A stretch of DNA of 64,000 nucleotides from Megalobrama amblycephala (lineage: Eukaryota > Chordata > Actinopteri > Cypriniformes > Xenocyprididae). The notes beneath the pieces were generated by a model. It saw only the letters and a program-made list of their open reading frames with translations. It did not search any database and was not told the origin of the DNA. Shown piece by piece: positions 30,601 to 37,971 of this stretch; position 1 is the first letter of the stretch, and each line of letters starts with the position of its first letter. The stretch is taken from contig NC_063062.1 in assembly GCF_018812025.1 (NCBI RefSeq), positions 5,775,513 through 5,839,512 of the forward strand. The letters run 5' to 3'. Both the position numbers and the translations under genes were made by a program.

Positions 30601-33600
30601 GAAACTGACATTTGGACCTTCATCCCGTTGAACCCCAGTGAAGTCCACTATAGAGAGAAAAACCATAACCAAAATCAAAGACATAAACATCTTGGATGAC
30701 ATGGGGGTGAGTAAATTATCAGGAAATTTCAATTCTGAAGTGAATTAATCCTTTAAATTTGGAAGTTAAATCCACTGTTGTTTTATATAGATTTGTTCTG
30801 TAGTCTATACAGAATTTAATCCAATTACATCAGAAGTTACTGTAATTAAATTACAGAGAAATTAAGAGTAATCCCTTACATTACTTTTCAGGGAAAATTA
30901 ATTACTTAGTAATGCATTACAATGAAATTCTTTAATATACTCATTATCTTTCAGGAATTAATTAATCACAAGAGAAATAGCTCGGGATCTGTGTCTCTGA
31001 ACGCACTCATCTACCTCACCATAACTGCCTTCTATAAAGTAACATTACTTTGCTCTTAGAGCTTCTATTTCAAGCCGGTAAATCCTGGCTGACAAATAAA
31101 GGATTGTATAACAGTATCTGTGCCCTGTAGGGTAGCTTCACTTTCAATGTGCACACGGATTGACCAGGTCAAACACTCAGACTGAGTCATTAACAGCATG
31201 GAGACAGTTCTTAGTATATCTGACACTCACTGTCAACACCAAATTCAGCAGCTGTGAATTGCTTCTGATCCCTGGAACAACTTACCCGGCAGTCTTTTAG
31301 CGTAGTTGCCTCCTTGGTGAATATGCTGATGCTATTTTTTTTTTCTTGTTATTGCCACCTCATCTAATAACAAACGCCCATAAAGGCCGTGCAATTTGAT
31401 ATACATGTTGCACTGCTTTAGGAAATAAATGGGCAGTTGACATACTTATAAATTTATAATTTGGATGGACAGCAAAGAATGGAGATGTCTTCCATAAACA
31501 TCAAATTATCTATTCAATTTGTGTTAATGGCTATAATTGTGCATATTTCTCTAAAATGTAAAAAATAGGTCTTTTTACTGCATATAGGTAAAATTCAACT
31601 GCATAATCAGGACATCAACAGGAAGTAAATAAAACGTTTTCATGATTTTAAGTTAAGAAGAGATTTTAAGTAAAAGAGTTTTTAATAATAATTTTAATAA
31701 TAATAAGCTATTTGTGTGAATGTTAGCAAATAGGAGTCTGACAATTGGAAACAAAAAGGTTAAAGGGATAGTTCATCCAAAAACAAAAATTTTCCCATGA
31801 TTTACTCACCCTCAAGCCATCCGAGGTGTATATGACTATCTTCTTTCAGATGAACACAATCAGAGATAAATTAAAAAATATCCTTAGTCCTCCAAGGTTT
31901 ATAATGGTTGTGAATGTGGGGCTGCATTTTGAAGACAAAAATAATGCATCCATTCATAAAAAAGTAATCCATACGACTCCAGAAAGACTGAAGTAAAAAT
32001 ATCCATATTTAAAACAAATAAATAGCTTCTGGTGGACGACCATACGCAGAATGTGCAAGTCGATTTGTGCCAAATGAGTAATCCTCTGATGCAATGTATG
32101 ACGCAGGATGTATTGTGGTTCAAACAAATAGGACTGTGCAACAAACTCAAGCTCCTTTTCTCTTATATATCGAAATCCTCCGACATTTCTCTTTTAAAAT
32201 GATCTTTTTAGACTTATAAACTGTGACCGGTGATTTGTTTTGCTCTATCCTCTGCACCTCCTCATTAAAGTATTAGTCCACTTTTAAATACACTTTTCCT
32301 GATAATTTACTCACCCCCATGTCATCCAAGATGTTCATGTCTTTCTTTCGTCAGTCGAAAAGAAATGAAGGTTTTTGAGGAAAACATTCCAGGATTATTC
32401 TCCTTACAGTGGATTTCAATGGCTACCAACAGGTTGAAGGTCAAAATTACAGTTTCAGTGCAGCTTCAAGGGCTTTAAACGATACCAGATGAGGAATAAG
32501 GGTCTTATCTAGCGAATCGATCGGTCATTTTCGAAAAAAATACAACTGTTTATGCTTTATAAACAAAATATCGCATTGAACGTACTTTCCGCTTCCGCAT
32601 TCTTCATAACGCTTACGCTGAATGTCCTACGCCTTCCCTATTCAACTTACGGAAAAAACTAAACTGGCGCCGCGTTCTTTCCGTAAATAGAACAGGGAAG
32701 GCGTAGAACATTCAGCGTAAGCGTTATGAAGAATGCAGAAGCGGAAAGTCCGTTCAATGCGATATTTTGTTTATAAAGCATAAACAGTTGTATTTTTTTT
32801 TCGAAAATGACCAATCGATTCGCTAGATAAGACCCTTATTACTCATCTGGTATCGTTTAAAGCCCTTGAAGCTGCACTGAAACTGTAATTTTGACCTTCA
32901 ACCTGTTGGTAGCCATTGAAATCCACTGTAAGGAGAATAATCCTGGAATGTTTTCCTCAAAAACCTTCATTTCTTTTCGACTGACGAAAGAAAGACATGA
33001 ACATCTTGGATGACATGGGGGTGAGTAAATTTATCAGGAAAAGTGTATTTAAAAGTGGACTAATCCTTTAAGTTGTGCATCAGGTCAAAGGATACTCTTC
33101 CAAATCGACTTGTGCATTCTGTGTACGGTCGTCTGCCGGAAGCTAGTTATTTGAATTTATAATGGAAATATGGATTTTTTCTTACAAAAACGCATCGCTT
33201 TACTTCAGAAGACCTTTATTAACCTTGGAGGACTAAGGATATTTTTAAATATATCTCTGATTGTGTTCATATGAAAGAAGATAGTCATATACACATAGGA
33301 TGGCTTGAGGGTGAGTAAATCATGGGATAATTTTCATTTTTGGGTGAACTAACCCTTCAATACAATACCTTAAATGTTCTGCCCTGGCTGTGACATTTAA
33401 ATACCCAGTAGCACTTTATTTCGATGGTCCACTTTAGACATTTTACTAAGTAACTTTGCAACTACATGTCAACTAACTCTCATTATCACAGTATTAGTAG
33501 ACCATCTGCTTAATATCTACTAACACTTTATTTTGATGCTCCCAACAGACATTCTTCTCACTATAATTAGGCTACCTTCGCAACTACATGTCAACTTATT

Positions 33601-34425
33601 CTAACCCTAACACCTAACCCTAAAACCTAACAGTCTACTAATGAGAGTTAGTTGACATGTAGTTGCAAAGTTACTTATAGTTAGTAGAATGTCTAAAGTG
33701 GACCCAAATATCCACTGTTTAAATCACATTTTTAGATGCCAAATTTATGTGTTCAAAGATTAATTTTCAGAACATTTGAAATGAAATCGCAAAATCAAAA
33801 ATTTGATTAAAAGAAAACAAAATGTTACAGCATCTAAAAGCATACTTTCCCCTTATAGACATTAAGATCTGGATGCTGAAAAACATTCATGTAAATTAGT
33901 CGATCTCCCAAATATATAATCACTCAAGGTTTTCTACACAGTAAGTCAAAGTAATATCTGATTTATTTTTGACACACTTACTTTCGTCTGCGATTTGTCT
34001 CCAGGGAAAGCTTGCGAGCCCGAGCTCGACAGTACCTCTGCTCTTGTACCAGCACCTCTCTTTCATTTTCAGTCTCTCCATGCAAACCTGATCTAATGTT
34101 TCTAATGTGATGCAAAGTCAAGGAAGGTATAATTATAGAATAAAACAGCATCTGATGATATGTACAGCACATAACAATGAAAAAGTTACAACAACAAAAG
34201 AAAACACAAACATGTAACTAATATCTAAACATAGGTCTGACATACTAGAATATGCAATATACACACTATTAATAAATATATGAAAGCAACAAATCCAGAT
34301 ACTTGCCAATTGGTGTATATATATATGCACGATTAATATGAGAGAACAACCACCTTACATTTACGCAGGTAATTTACACAAGGAAAAGGATACGAGTAGT
34401 AAAGTGTGTCCTCCAGGACTGGCAT
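16267..34425 (-). CDS. cep126: cep126, centrosomal protein of 126 kDa (12-exon model)
   Basis: CEP126 (KIAA1377) is a centrosomal/basal-body coiled-coil protein needed for pericentriolar microtubule organisation and primary cilium formation. Exons (5' to 3'): 34425-34359 (tentative), 34087-33982, 29287-29142, 28804-28693, 27843-27654, 23870-21887, 18910-18740, 18426-18305, 18019-17962, 16886-16710, 16527-16463, 16353-16267. They total 3285 nt, so 1094 residues, close to the human length of about 1117, and all phases agree. Residues about 25-105 form a charged helix rich in RAR, NRRRK, EERRK and ILQQRHQR, then NFQRAH, as in mammalian CEP126. One large exon (residues about 208-868) carries the conserved RFLKGILK (about 543), IRDSVELARAK and KKLRWFDEVDG (about 600). 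The C-terminus has EEQRILQSLERLNQRLQYVQ and ends RTRTQQRY. Orientation and neighbour yap1 match human synteny. Only exon 1 is uncertain. Confidence 0.93.
16463..16527 (-). CDS. cep126: cep126 exon 11
   Basis: Acceptor TTTAACAG, donor GTGAGT. It completes the Tyr codon split with exon 10 and reads YVQDTAGGNPAVSGIFALGP-AF, ending in phase 0. YVQ after LNQRLQ agrees with human LQYVQE. Confidence 0.92.
16710..16886 (-). CDS. cep126: cep126 exon 10
   Basis: Acceptor TGTTACAG, donor GTCAGT (a weaker GT site). It encodes PEVSDAAHEVVDSAQ ... SLTISALSLEEQRILQSLER then LNQRLQ. This is the conserved C-terminal helix of CEP126 and one of the strongest identifiers of the gene. Confidence 0.95.
17962..18019 (-). 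CDS. cep126: cep126 exon 9
   Basis: Short 58-nt exon between TTTAACAG and GTAATT. It reads VTVPKTQHPNKNGHAADSE plus one base; the leftover G pairs with exon 10 in phase. It is supported by splice signals and frame continuity rather than by conservation I can recall. Confidence 0.82.
18305..18426 (-). CDS. cep126: cep126 exon 8
   Basis: Acceptor TAAATCAG, donor GTAAAA. It reads VKSPIRRQAMESNMVKNRVS then VENGRNQTAGATQRKPSFPYQ, ending in phase 0. The composition is basic and low-complexity, typical of the linker before the C-terminal helix. Confidence 0.85.
18740..18910 (-). CDS. cep126: cep126 exon 7
   Basis: Acceptor TGACTTAG, donor GTTTGT. It reads GDPQSFLAHNGPLSSSPQVS ... VTINGDSLISGVKGASRMGG-FF and ends with one base over. 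It is Ser-rich. Phase agrees with exons 6 and 8. Confidence 0.87.
20168..21786. mobile_element. TTAA-flanked foldback element, split by a second TTAA element
   Basis: The left terminus AGGATTAGTTCACTT follows TTAA (20164-20167). The right terminus, inverted AGGAATAGTTCACTTTAAAA, is followed by TTAA (21787-21790). The body (21150-21786) is a long imperfect palindrome centred near 21510. The remaining 20185-21145 is a separate element inserted between the left tip and the rest. It lies in the cep126 intron after exon 6. Confidence 0.8.
20185..21145. mobile_element. TTAA-type DNA element, copy 1 (AGGTGCC ... GGCACCT)
   Basis: Ends AGGTGCCCTAGATTATG and, inverted, AGGTGCCCTCGAATG, flanked on both sides by TTAA. 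It is 961 bp and related to copies at 34884-35803 and 51515-52481, which read in the opposite sense. TTAA duplication is known for piggyBac and Kolobok transposons; the family here is an inference. Only decayed open frames occur inside. Confidence 0.85.
21887..23870 (-). CDS. cep126: cep126 exon 6 (large central exon)
   Basis: Acceptor GATTTTCAG before 23870, donor GTAAAG after 21887; 1984 nt = 661 codons plus one base. It opens EYLDTPHSETESLSSLDSLE and is Ser/Thr/Gln-rich and probably disordered, with conserved islands RFLKGILK, FTKEVAILIRDSVELARAKL and KKKLRWFDEVDG, and near the end DEEISLLWHGVRNAL. The open frame reads past the donor to 21735, but that tail is intron and transposon sequence. 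No ATG starts this exon; it is internal. Confidence 0.96.
24949..26515 (-). mobile_element. Tc1/mariner-family transposon (complete ends, decayed transposase)
   Basis: Terminal inverted repeats CAAACCCGATTCCAAAAAAG / CTTTTTTGGAATCGGGTTTG (approximate mirror) with TTGGGACA inside, flanked by TA on both sides (24947-24948 and 26516-26517). It is 1567 bp, typical of Tc1 elements, and sits inside the hAT-like element. The transposase runs on the minus strand and is broken (separate entry). Confidence 0.92.
25169..26213 (-). pseudogene. Tc1-like transposase, two frameshifts
   Basis: The DNA-binding half starts MGIKRASQIGSVSPIPPMLR, with a helix-turn-helix (VSQRKIAKSLKLSLSTVHNI). The catalytic half has WSDES, QHDNARPHT and SPDLSPIENIW, the DDE-superfamily acidic residues. 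The product is split over three frames. A missing base near 25985 puts LDA out of frame with the downstream half, and a missing A in the run near 25330 separates IIKR from the final PKTVEQLEACIRQEW segment. No intact product can be made; the copy could move only with help in trans. Confidence 0.9.
27571..27637. repeat. (AT)n microsatellite
   Basis: About 67 bp of pure AT repeat only 17 bp downstream of the cep126 exon 5 donor (27654). It would lie in the intron close to the 5' splice site. Confidence 0.95.
27654..27843 (-). CDS. cep126: cep126 exon 5
   Basis: Acceptor TTTGTTTCAG, donor GTTAAT. It reads SSTSSPKPSGGARHLRALSV then AEAYTKLLQESSLTNFRNNQ ... KEKEQADPQ, ending in phase 0 against exon 6. 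Confidence 0.9.
28251..28600. mobile_element. hAT-like MITE (TAGGGCTGTCAAATGATTAA ends)
   Basis: Near-perfect inverted arms of about 120 bp starting TAGGGCTGTCAAATGATTAA at both ends. Flanking octamers CTTTAATG (28243-28250) and CTTTAATA (28601-28608) agree at 7 of 8. 350 bp, no coding. Transcribed cep126 RNA could fold here into a long hairpin (inference). Confidence 0.88.
28693..28804 (-). CDS. cep126: cep126 exon 4 (tandem NAGNAG acceptor)
   Basis: It reads FKRTPPNLDEALHHIQGSPP then LYTHQSQFLSSASTTS, aligning with the PPLEEALKQIQ region of human CEP126. The acceptor is CAGCAG: use of the distal AG starts the exon at 28804, the proximal AG at 28807, adding one Ala. The donor is GTACAA. Both choices keep the frame. 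Confidence 0.92.
29142..29287 (-). CDS. cep126: cep126 exon 3
   Basis: Acceptor CTCTCCAG, donor GTAGGT. It reads ALEERRKQWDVQEQRLRENI then LQQRHQRVQDATENFQRAHL and SPSQRKRP. This is the conserved N-terminal helix (ILQQR, NFQRAH, SQR), nearly superimposable on mammalian CEP126. Confidence 0.95.
30004..30757. mobile_element. Foldback element with short internal frame
   Basis: Left arm from about 30022 (GTGGACTTCACTGGGGTTCA) is mirrored by TGAACCCCAGTGAAGTCCAC near 30632-30651, and GATAAGACYCTTATTCCTC-type blocks mirror inside. The right tip ends in AATCCTTTAA; the left tip is missing. Central sequence includes a palindromic CGCATTACGTAAT / ATTACGTAATGCG pair and a 32-codon frame (30343-30441, MSDDFEVGGENEMEFFALPQ). 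Related to 32269-33067. Confidence 0.75.
31764..33356. mobile_element. Outer foldback element (AGGGATAGTTCA... family)
   Basis: Left tip AGGGATAGTTCATCCAAAAA after TTAA; right tip, inverted, AGGGTTAGTTCACCCAAAAA. Mirrored internal blocks include TGATTTACTCACCCTCAAGC and GTGCAAGTCGATTTG. A second foldback (32269-33067) sits at its centre. It lies in cep126 intron 2. The right TTAA has decayed to TCAA. Confidence 0.85.
32269..33067. mobile_element. Inner near-perfect foldback (about 400-bp arms)
   Basis: An almost perfect 799-bp palindrome flanked by TTAA (32265-32268 and 33068-33071). Left AGTATTAGTCCACTTTTAAA mirrors right TTTAAAAGTGGACTAATCCT, and homology continues to a centre near 32665 (CTGGCGCCGCG). 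Arms look about 95% alike by eye. It could extrude a cruciform or, in RNA, form a very long hairpin. Confidence 0.92.
33413..33707. mobile_element. Foldback MITE (CACTTTAGACATTTTACTAA arms)
   Basis: The left arm with GTCCACTTTAGACATT and TTTGCAACTACATGTCAACT is mirrored at the right by AGTTGACATGTAGTTGCAAA and AATGTCTAAAGTGGAC. The middle holds CTAACCCTAACACCTAACCC repeats. About 295 bp, non-coding. Confidence 0.85.
33982..34087 (-). CDS. cep126: cep126 exon 2
   Basis: Donor GTAAGT after 33982 is strong. Coding reads LHGETENEREVLVQEQRYCR then ARARKLSLETNRRRK, matching human EEERQILLQQQKICRNRARK and ESNRRKK. The 5' limit at 34087 (acceptor GATCAG) was chosen because it keeps the phase with the tentative exon 1; an alternative acceptor lies at CATTAG, 15 nt upstream. 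Confidence 0.85.
34359..34425 (-). CDS. cep126: cep126 exon 1 (tentative start exon)
   Basis: ATG at 34425-34423 opens MPVLEDTLYYSYPFPCVNYL then RK and one base, followed by donor GTAAGG. Joined to exon 2 it gives 3285 nt in total with no stop. I do not recognise the peptide, and mammalian N-termini differ, so this rests only on frame, donor and position upstream of exon 2. Confidence 0.35.
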
Positions 34426-34879
34426 CCCGAATATCAGGATGACAAGCTGATGATGACAGGTTTCAACACACCACAGTTCTCATCCATACAACAAAAGCAT
34501 CATCCTATTGATGTCGGAACGACCGCGCAATAACATAGCTGGCAAAACCAGAATTGATCTGCTTTGGTAAAATATTGGTGCTCTGAAGAATGAGAGTAAT
34601 AAGGTGAAGACTGGCCAGCCAGTGCGACAGATAAATACAGCGCAGAATAACTGACTTTATGACTTCCTGTAGTTTGATACTTGATTCATCTATCAGAGTA
34701 TATTATTTAAAGCAGGCAGAGGTAAGACTTTATCGTCGTTCGCAACTCTGAAACAGTTACGCCATGTCGGTAACCATCGACGCGCTTCCTTGACAACTGA
34801 CACAAACTCGCGGTGGTCACGTGTATCACAAGCGACTGATCTCCAAGTGGACGCACTACTATGGCAAGCCGTTTTAGCA
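34426..34879 (-). promoter_or_regulatory. cep126: Candidate cep126 promoter region
   Basis: Lies between the tentative first exon and a TTAA element. It is locally CpG-bearing (34735-34830), with an E-box in GGTCACGTG near 34815 and a paired GTTAC ... GGTAAC motif (34757-34775) whose second half fits the RGYAAC half of an RFX X-box. The first half does not fit well and the spacing is too long, so RFX control is only a suggestion. Confidence 0.3.
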
Positions 34880-34883
34880 TTAA

Positions 34884-35803
34884 AGGTGCCATCGAATTGA
34901 AAATTGAATTTACCTCGGCATAGTTGAATAACAAGAGTTCAGTACATGGAAATGACATACAGTGAGTCTCAAACTCCATTGTTTCCTCCTTATATAAATC
35001 TTATTTGTTTAAAAGACCTCCGAAGAACAGTCGGGATCATTAATATGTACACCCCCAATATTTGCATATGCCAGCTCATGATCGAGGCATTACACAAGGG
35101 CAGCCAGTATTAACGTCTGGATCTGTGCACAGCCGAATCATCAGACTAGGTAAGCAAGCAAGGACAATAGCAAAAAATGGCAGATGGAGCGATAATAACT
35201 GACATGATCCATGATTACATGATATTTTTAGTGATATCTGTAAATTGTCTTTCTAAATGTTTTGTTAGCATGTTGCTAATGTACTGTTACATGTGGTTAA
35301 AGTTACCATCGTTTCTTACTGTATTCACGGAGGCAAGAGCCGTCACTATTTTCATTTTTAAACACTTGCAGTCTGTATAATTCATAAACACAACTTCATT
35401 CTTTATAAATCTCTCCAACAGTGTAGCATTAGCCGTTAGCCACGGATCATACTATCAAACTCATTCAGAATCAAATGTAAACATCCAAATAAATACCATA
35501 CTTATGCGATTAGACATGCTGCATGACGAACACTTTGTAAAGATCCATTTTGAGGGTTATATTAGCTGTGTGAACTTTGTTTATGCCATGATAGAGTCGA
35601 GAGCTCGGGAGGGGGCGGAGAGCGTGAGCAATTAAAGGGGCCACAGCCTGAATTGGCGCATTTCTAATTATGCCTCAAAATAGGCAGTTAAAAAAATTAA
35701 TTAAAAAAATTCTATGAGGTATTTTGAGCTGCAACTTCACAGACACATTCAGGGACACCTTAGACTTATATTACATCTTGTAAAAAAACATCCGATGGCA
35801 CCT
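34884..35803. mobile_element. TTAA-type DNA element, copy 2 (AGGTGCC ... GGCACCT)
   Basis: Flanked by TTAA at 34880-34883 and 35804-35807. It runs in the opposite sense to copy 1 and the same sense as copy 3 (51515-52481), sharing blocks such as GACATACAGTGAGTCTCAAA, GCAGATGGAGC and GGGTTATATTAGCTGTG. 920 bp. Internal open frames are chance. Confidence 0.85.
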
Positions 35804-35821
35804 TTAAATACTCCTTCCCAT

Positions 35822-36336
35822 ACTAGTCATAAATCAGTTTTGACTAGTCATAATTCCAGTTCCAGATATCTCTTCTGCAATTTTGACTTGTCATAATATG
35901 CATTGAAGATATCTACAATGTTAATTTGACTAGTCGTAATATACATTATAGATATCTACAATGCTTTTATGACTAGTCATATTCTTCCATTGGAAAATAT
36001 TTTCAGATATCTACAAATGAGTTTTGACTAGTAGAAATTGTAATTAAATATATCTCCAATTTGATTATGACTAGACAAAACCCAGTTAGAGATATCTCAA
36101 ATTATAATTTGCACTAGTGGCGATTAAATTAGAGATATCTCTAATTACCTTTGCGGATAAATGACGTGTCTTTTAAAGATATTTATGACATCATTACAGA
36201 TATCTTAAATGGAGTTTTGACTAGTCAAAATATATATTACAGATATCTCAAATCGGATTTCTTACTAGTGCAGTTATAATTGCAGATATCTCTAATTGTC
36301 ATTCTGACTAGTCAAATTATAATTATCACTCATCAA
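35822..36336. repeat. 43-bp-period array of two alternating palindromes
   Basis: TGACTAGTCA (or close variants) recurs at 35841, 35884, 35927, 35970, 36025, 36068, 36110, 36218, 36262 and 36305. AGATATCT recurs at 35864, 35907, 35950, 36005, 36090, 36133, 36198, 36241 and 36284. Most steps are 42-44 bp and the two motifs alternate 21-22 bp apart, with one 55-bp and one 22-bp step. Spacer sequence is AT-rich and poorly conserved, so the palindromes are the best-kept part. It starts 15 bp after TTAA element copy 2. Not coding, not CRISPR. Confidence 0.9.
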
Positions 36337-37159
36337 AATACTATTGTTACTATATTTAAATATATTTATAGATAGTCAGAGCAAAGGTTTAAATGCTAAA
36401 ACGGCTTGCCATACACTACACTGCTGCCACCTGCTGGATGTGAATCTCCAACAGGTTTCGTCAGTAAGTGCCACATTTTGCATGCAAAGGCAACATGAAG
36501 GGAAGTTCAACTCATTTACGTGAATCGGTTCTCTCAAACAGTCCGTTTAAAAGAACCGGTTGTGATTCTTTGCGTCGTCACGCAATTACGTCATCGCGTG
36601 GCATGATAAAACGTTGTACGGGGGAGTGGGGTAAGATGAGCCACCCCCTGTATCTTGGCAACCATACCATTTTATTGTCATGTGACCATATATTTTAGAA
36701 CCACCCATAATTTCAGCCAAGACTGTGAAAAGGAGAAGCACATGGGAGGAGTGGAAGTCGCTTATTTACTTTAAAAATGTTTTTTGGCTTGTCAAAGTAA
36801 AATTTTAACATAACAGATGTAATGGCTGTTTCATCAAAGCAAATTTGTCTAGGTCTAAAAATATTTATGATGCATATTGGTGATTTAGCAATGTAAAAAC
36901 CATGCAAGTCATTTAGCTAAATATTATTCTGAACTGGTAAGCTAGCTAGCTTTTCCTAAAACGGCAGCTATAGGGCAAAGTGAGCCAAATGAGCCAGCGT
37001 TTTAACTTACCCCACCATAAGGCAATGCATTTAATTTAAATCTGAAGTATAAACCGGTGTCATTTCAATGTAATATTACACAACTGGTTTAGTTTATCTT
37101 TATTTTCGAGTTTATTTTTTAGGAATAGTGTACAAGTACACCAAATCCTTCTCTGATAC

Positions 37160-37599
37160 TGTAACGCAGCGGGAGTCATGGTAAGATCCATATGCAAGCT
37201 TTATTAAATGTGAGCGTGGTCGTACAGGCAGGGGTCAGATTACAGCAAACAGGTACAGCAAGGAACAGGCGAAATCGTAGTCAGGGTACAGGCAGTAGGT
37301 CGAGGCAGGCAGATATCACTCACAGAACAGCAGACAAGGCAAAGGTCAGGACAGGCGGCACAGGATCGTAGACGGGAAACAGACAGGCAGACAAGATAAA
37401 CGCTTGGAATTGTACACAGAGGCAACAAGACTTCGCGGTGAGGTGGTGTGTGTATGAGTCTTTTATAGTCCAGGTAATGTGTGGCAGCTGGGTGTGGTGA
37501 TTAGTGTGGAGTGATTGTGAAGTGAGTGCAGGTGATAAGCAATGGAGGATCATGGGAAATGTAGTCCGGGAGGTGACAGGAACAGACGTGATCGTGACA
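37160..37599 (-). repeat. Left LTR (3' LTR in element orientation)
   Basis: Minus-strand reading starts TGTCACGATCACGTCTG and ends GCTGCGTTACA. TATAAAA lies at 37467-37461 and AATAAA at 37205-37200. It differs from the right LTR at one base that I could see (G at 37572, T at 40083). Confidence 0.95.
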
Positions 37600-37602
37600 T
37601 AA

Positions 37603-37617
37603 CGCCCCCCTCCCGGA
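37603..37617 (-). other. Polypurine tract of the LTR element
   Basis: On the minus strand GGGAGGGGGGCG precedes TTA and the LTR start TGTCACG. It is the expected primer for plus-strand DNA synthesis and fixes the element's direction. Confidence 0.8.
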
Positions 37618-37971
37618 AGGCGCGTCCTCGCGGCATAAAAGGAACAGCTAGGGAGGGAGGGTGGGTGCATTGGAGACCTGCATGCAGACAGGAACGGGGT
37701 CCCCAATGCAGGTCCAGGAGCCTCGGGCAGCCACGGCGGGTCAGGAGCCTCGGGCAGCCACGGCGGGTCAGGTGGCTTGGGCAGCCACGGCAGGACAGAG
37801 TCCGAAGATGACCACGGCGGGTCAAAGTCCATTAATGGCCATAGGGGTTTATAGTCCATGGGCGGCCCTAGCAGTTCGGAGCACGCTGATGGTTGCGGCC
37901 GTGCAGGGTCCCCACCCACAAGCTCCCCACCCTCTGGTATATGGCCCCCCCCAAAAAAGTTCTTGGGGAAA

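Noticed and set aside
33978..34172. Start of cep126 at the ATG at 34172
   Set aside because: Residues between that ATG and the conserved helix (MCCTYHQMLFYSIIIPSL) read through the pyrimidine-rich sequence upstream of the exon 2 acceptor, so it is intron.
35822..36336. CRISPR-like regular array
   Set aside because: Eukaryotic context, no conserved direct repeat longer than about 10 bp, AT-rich related spacers, no cas genes.
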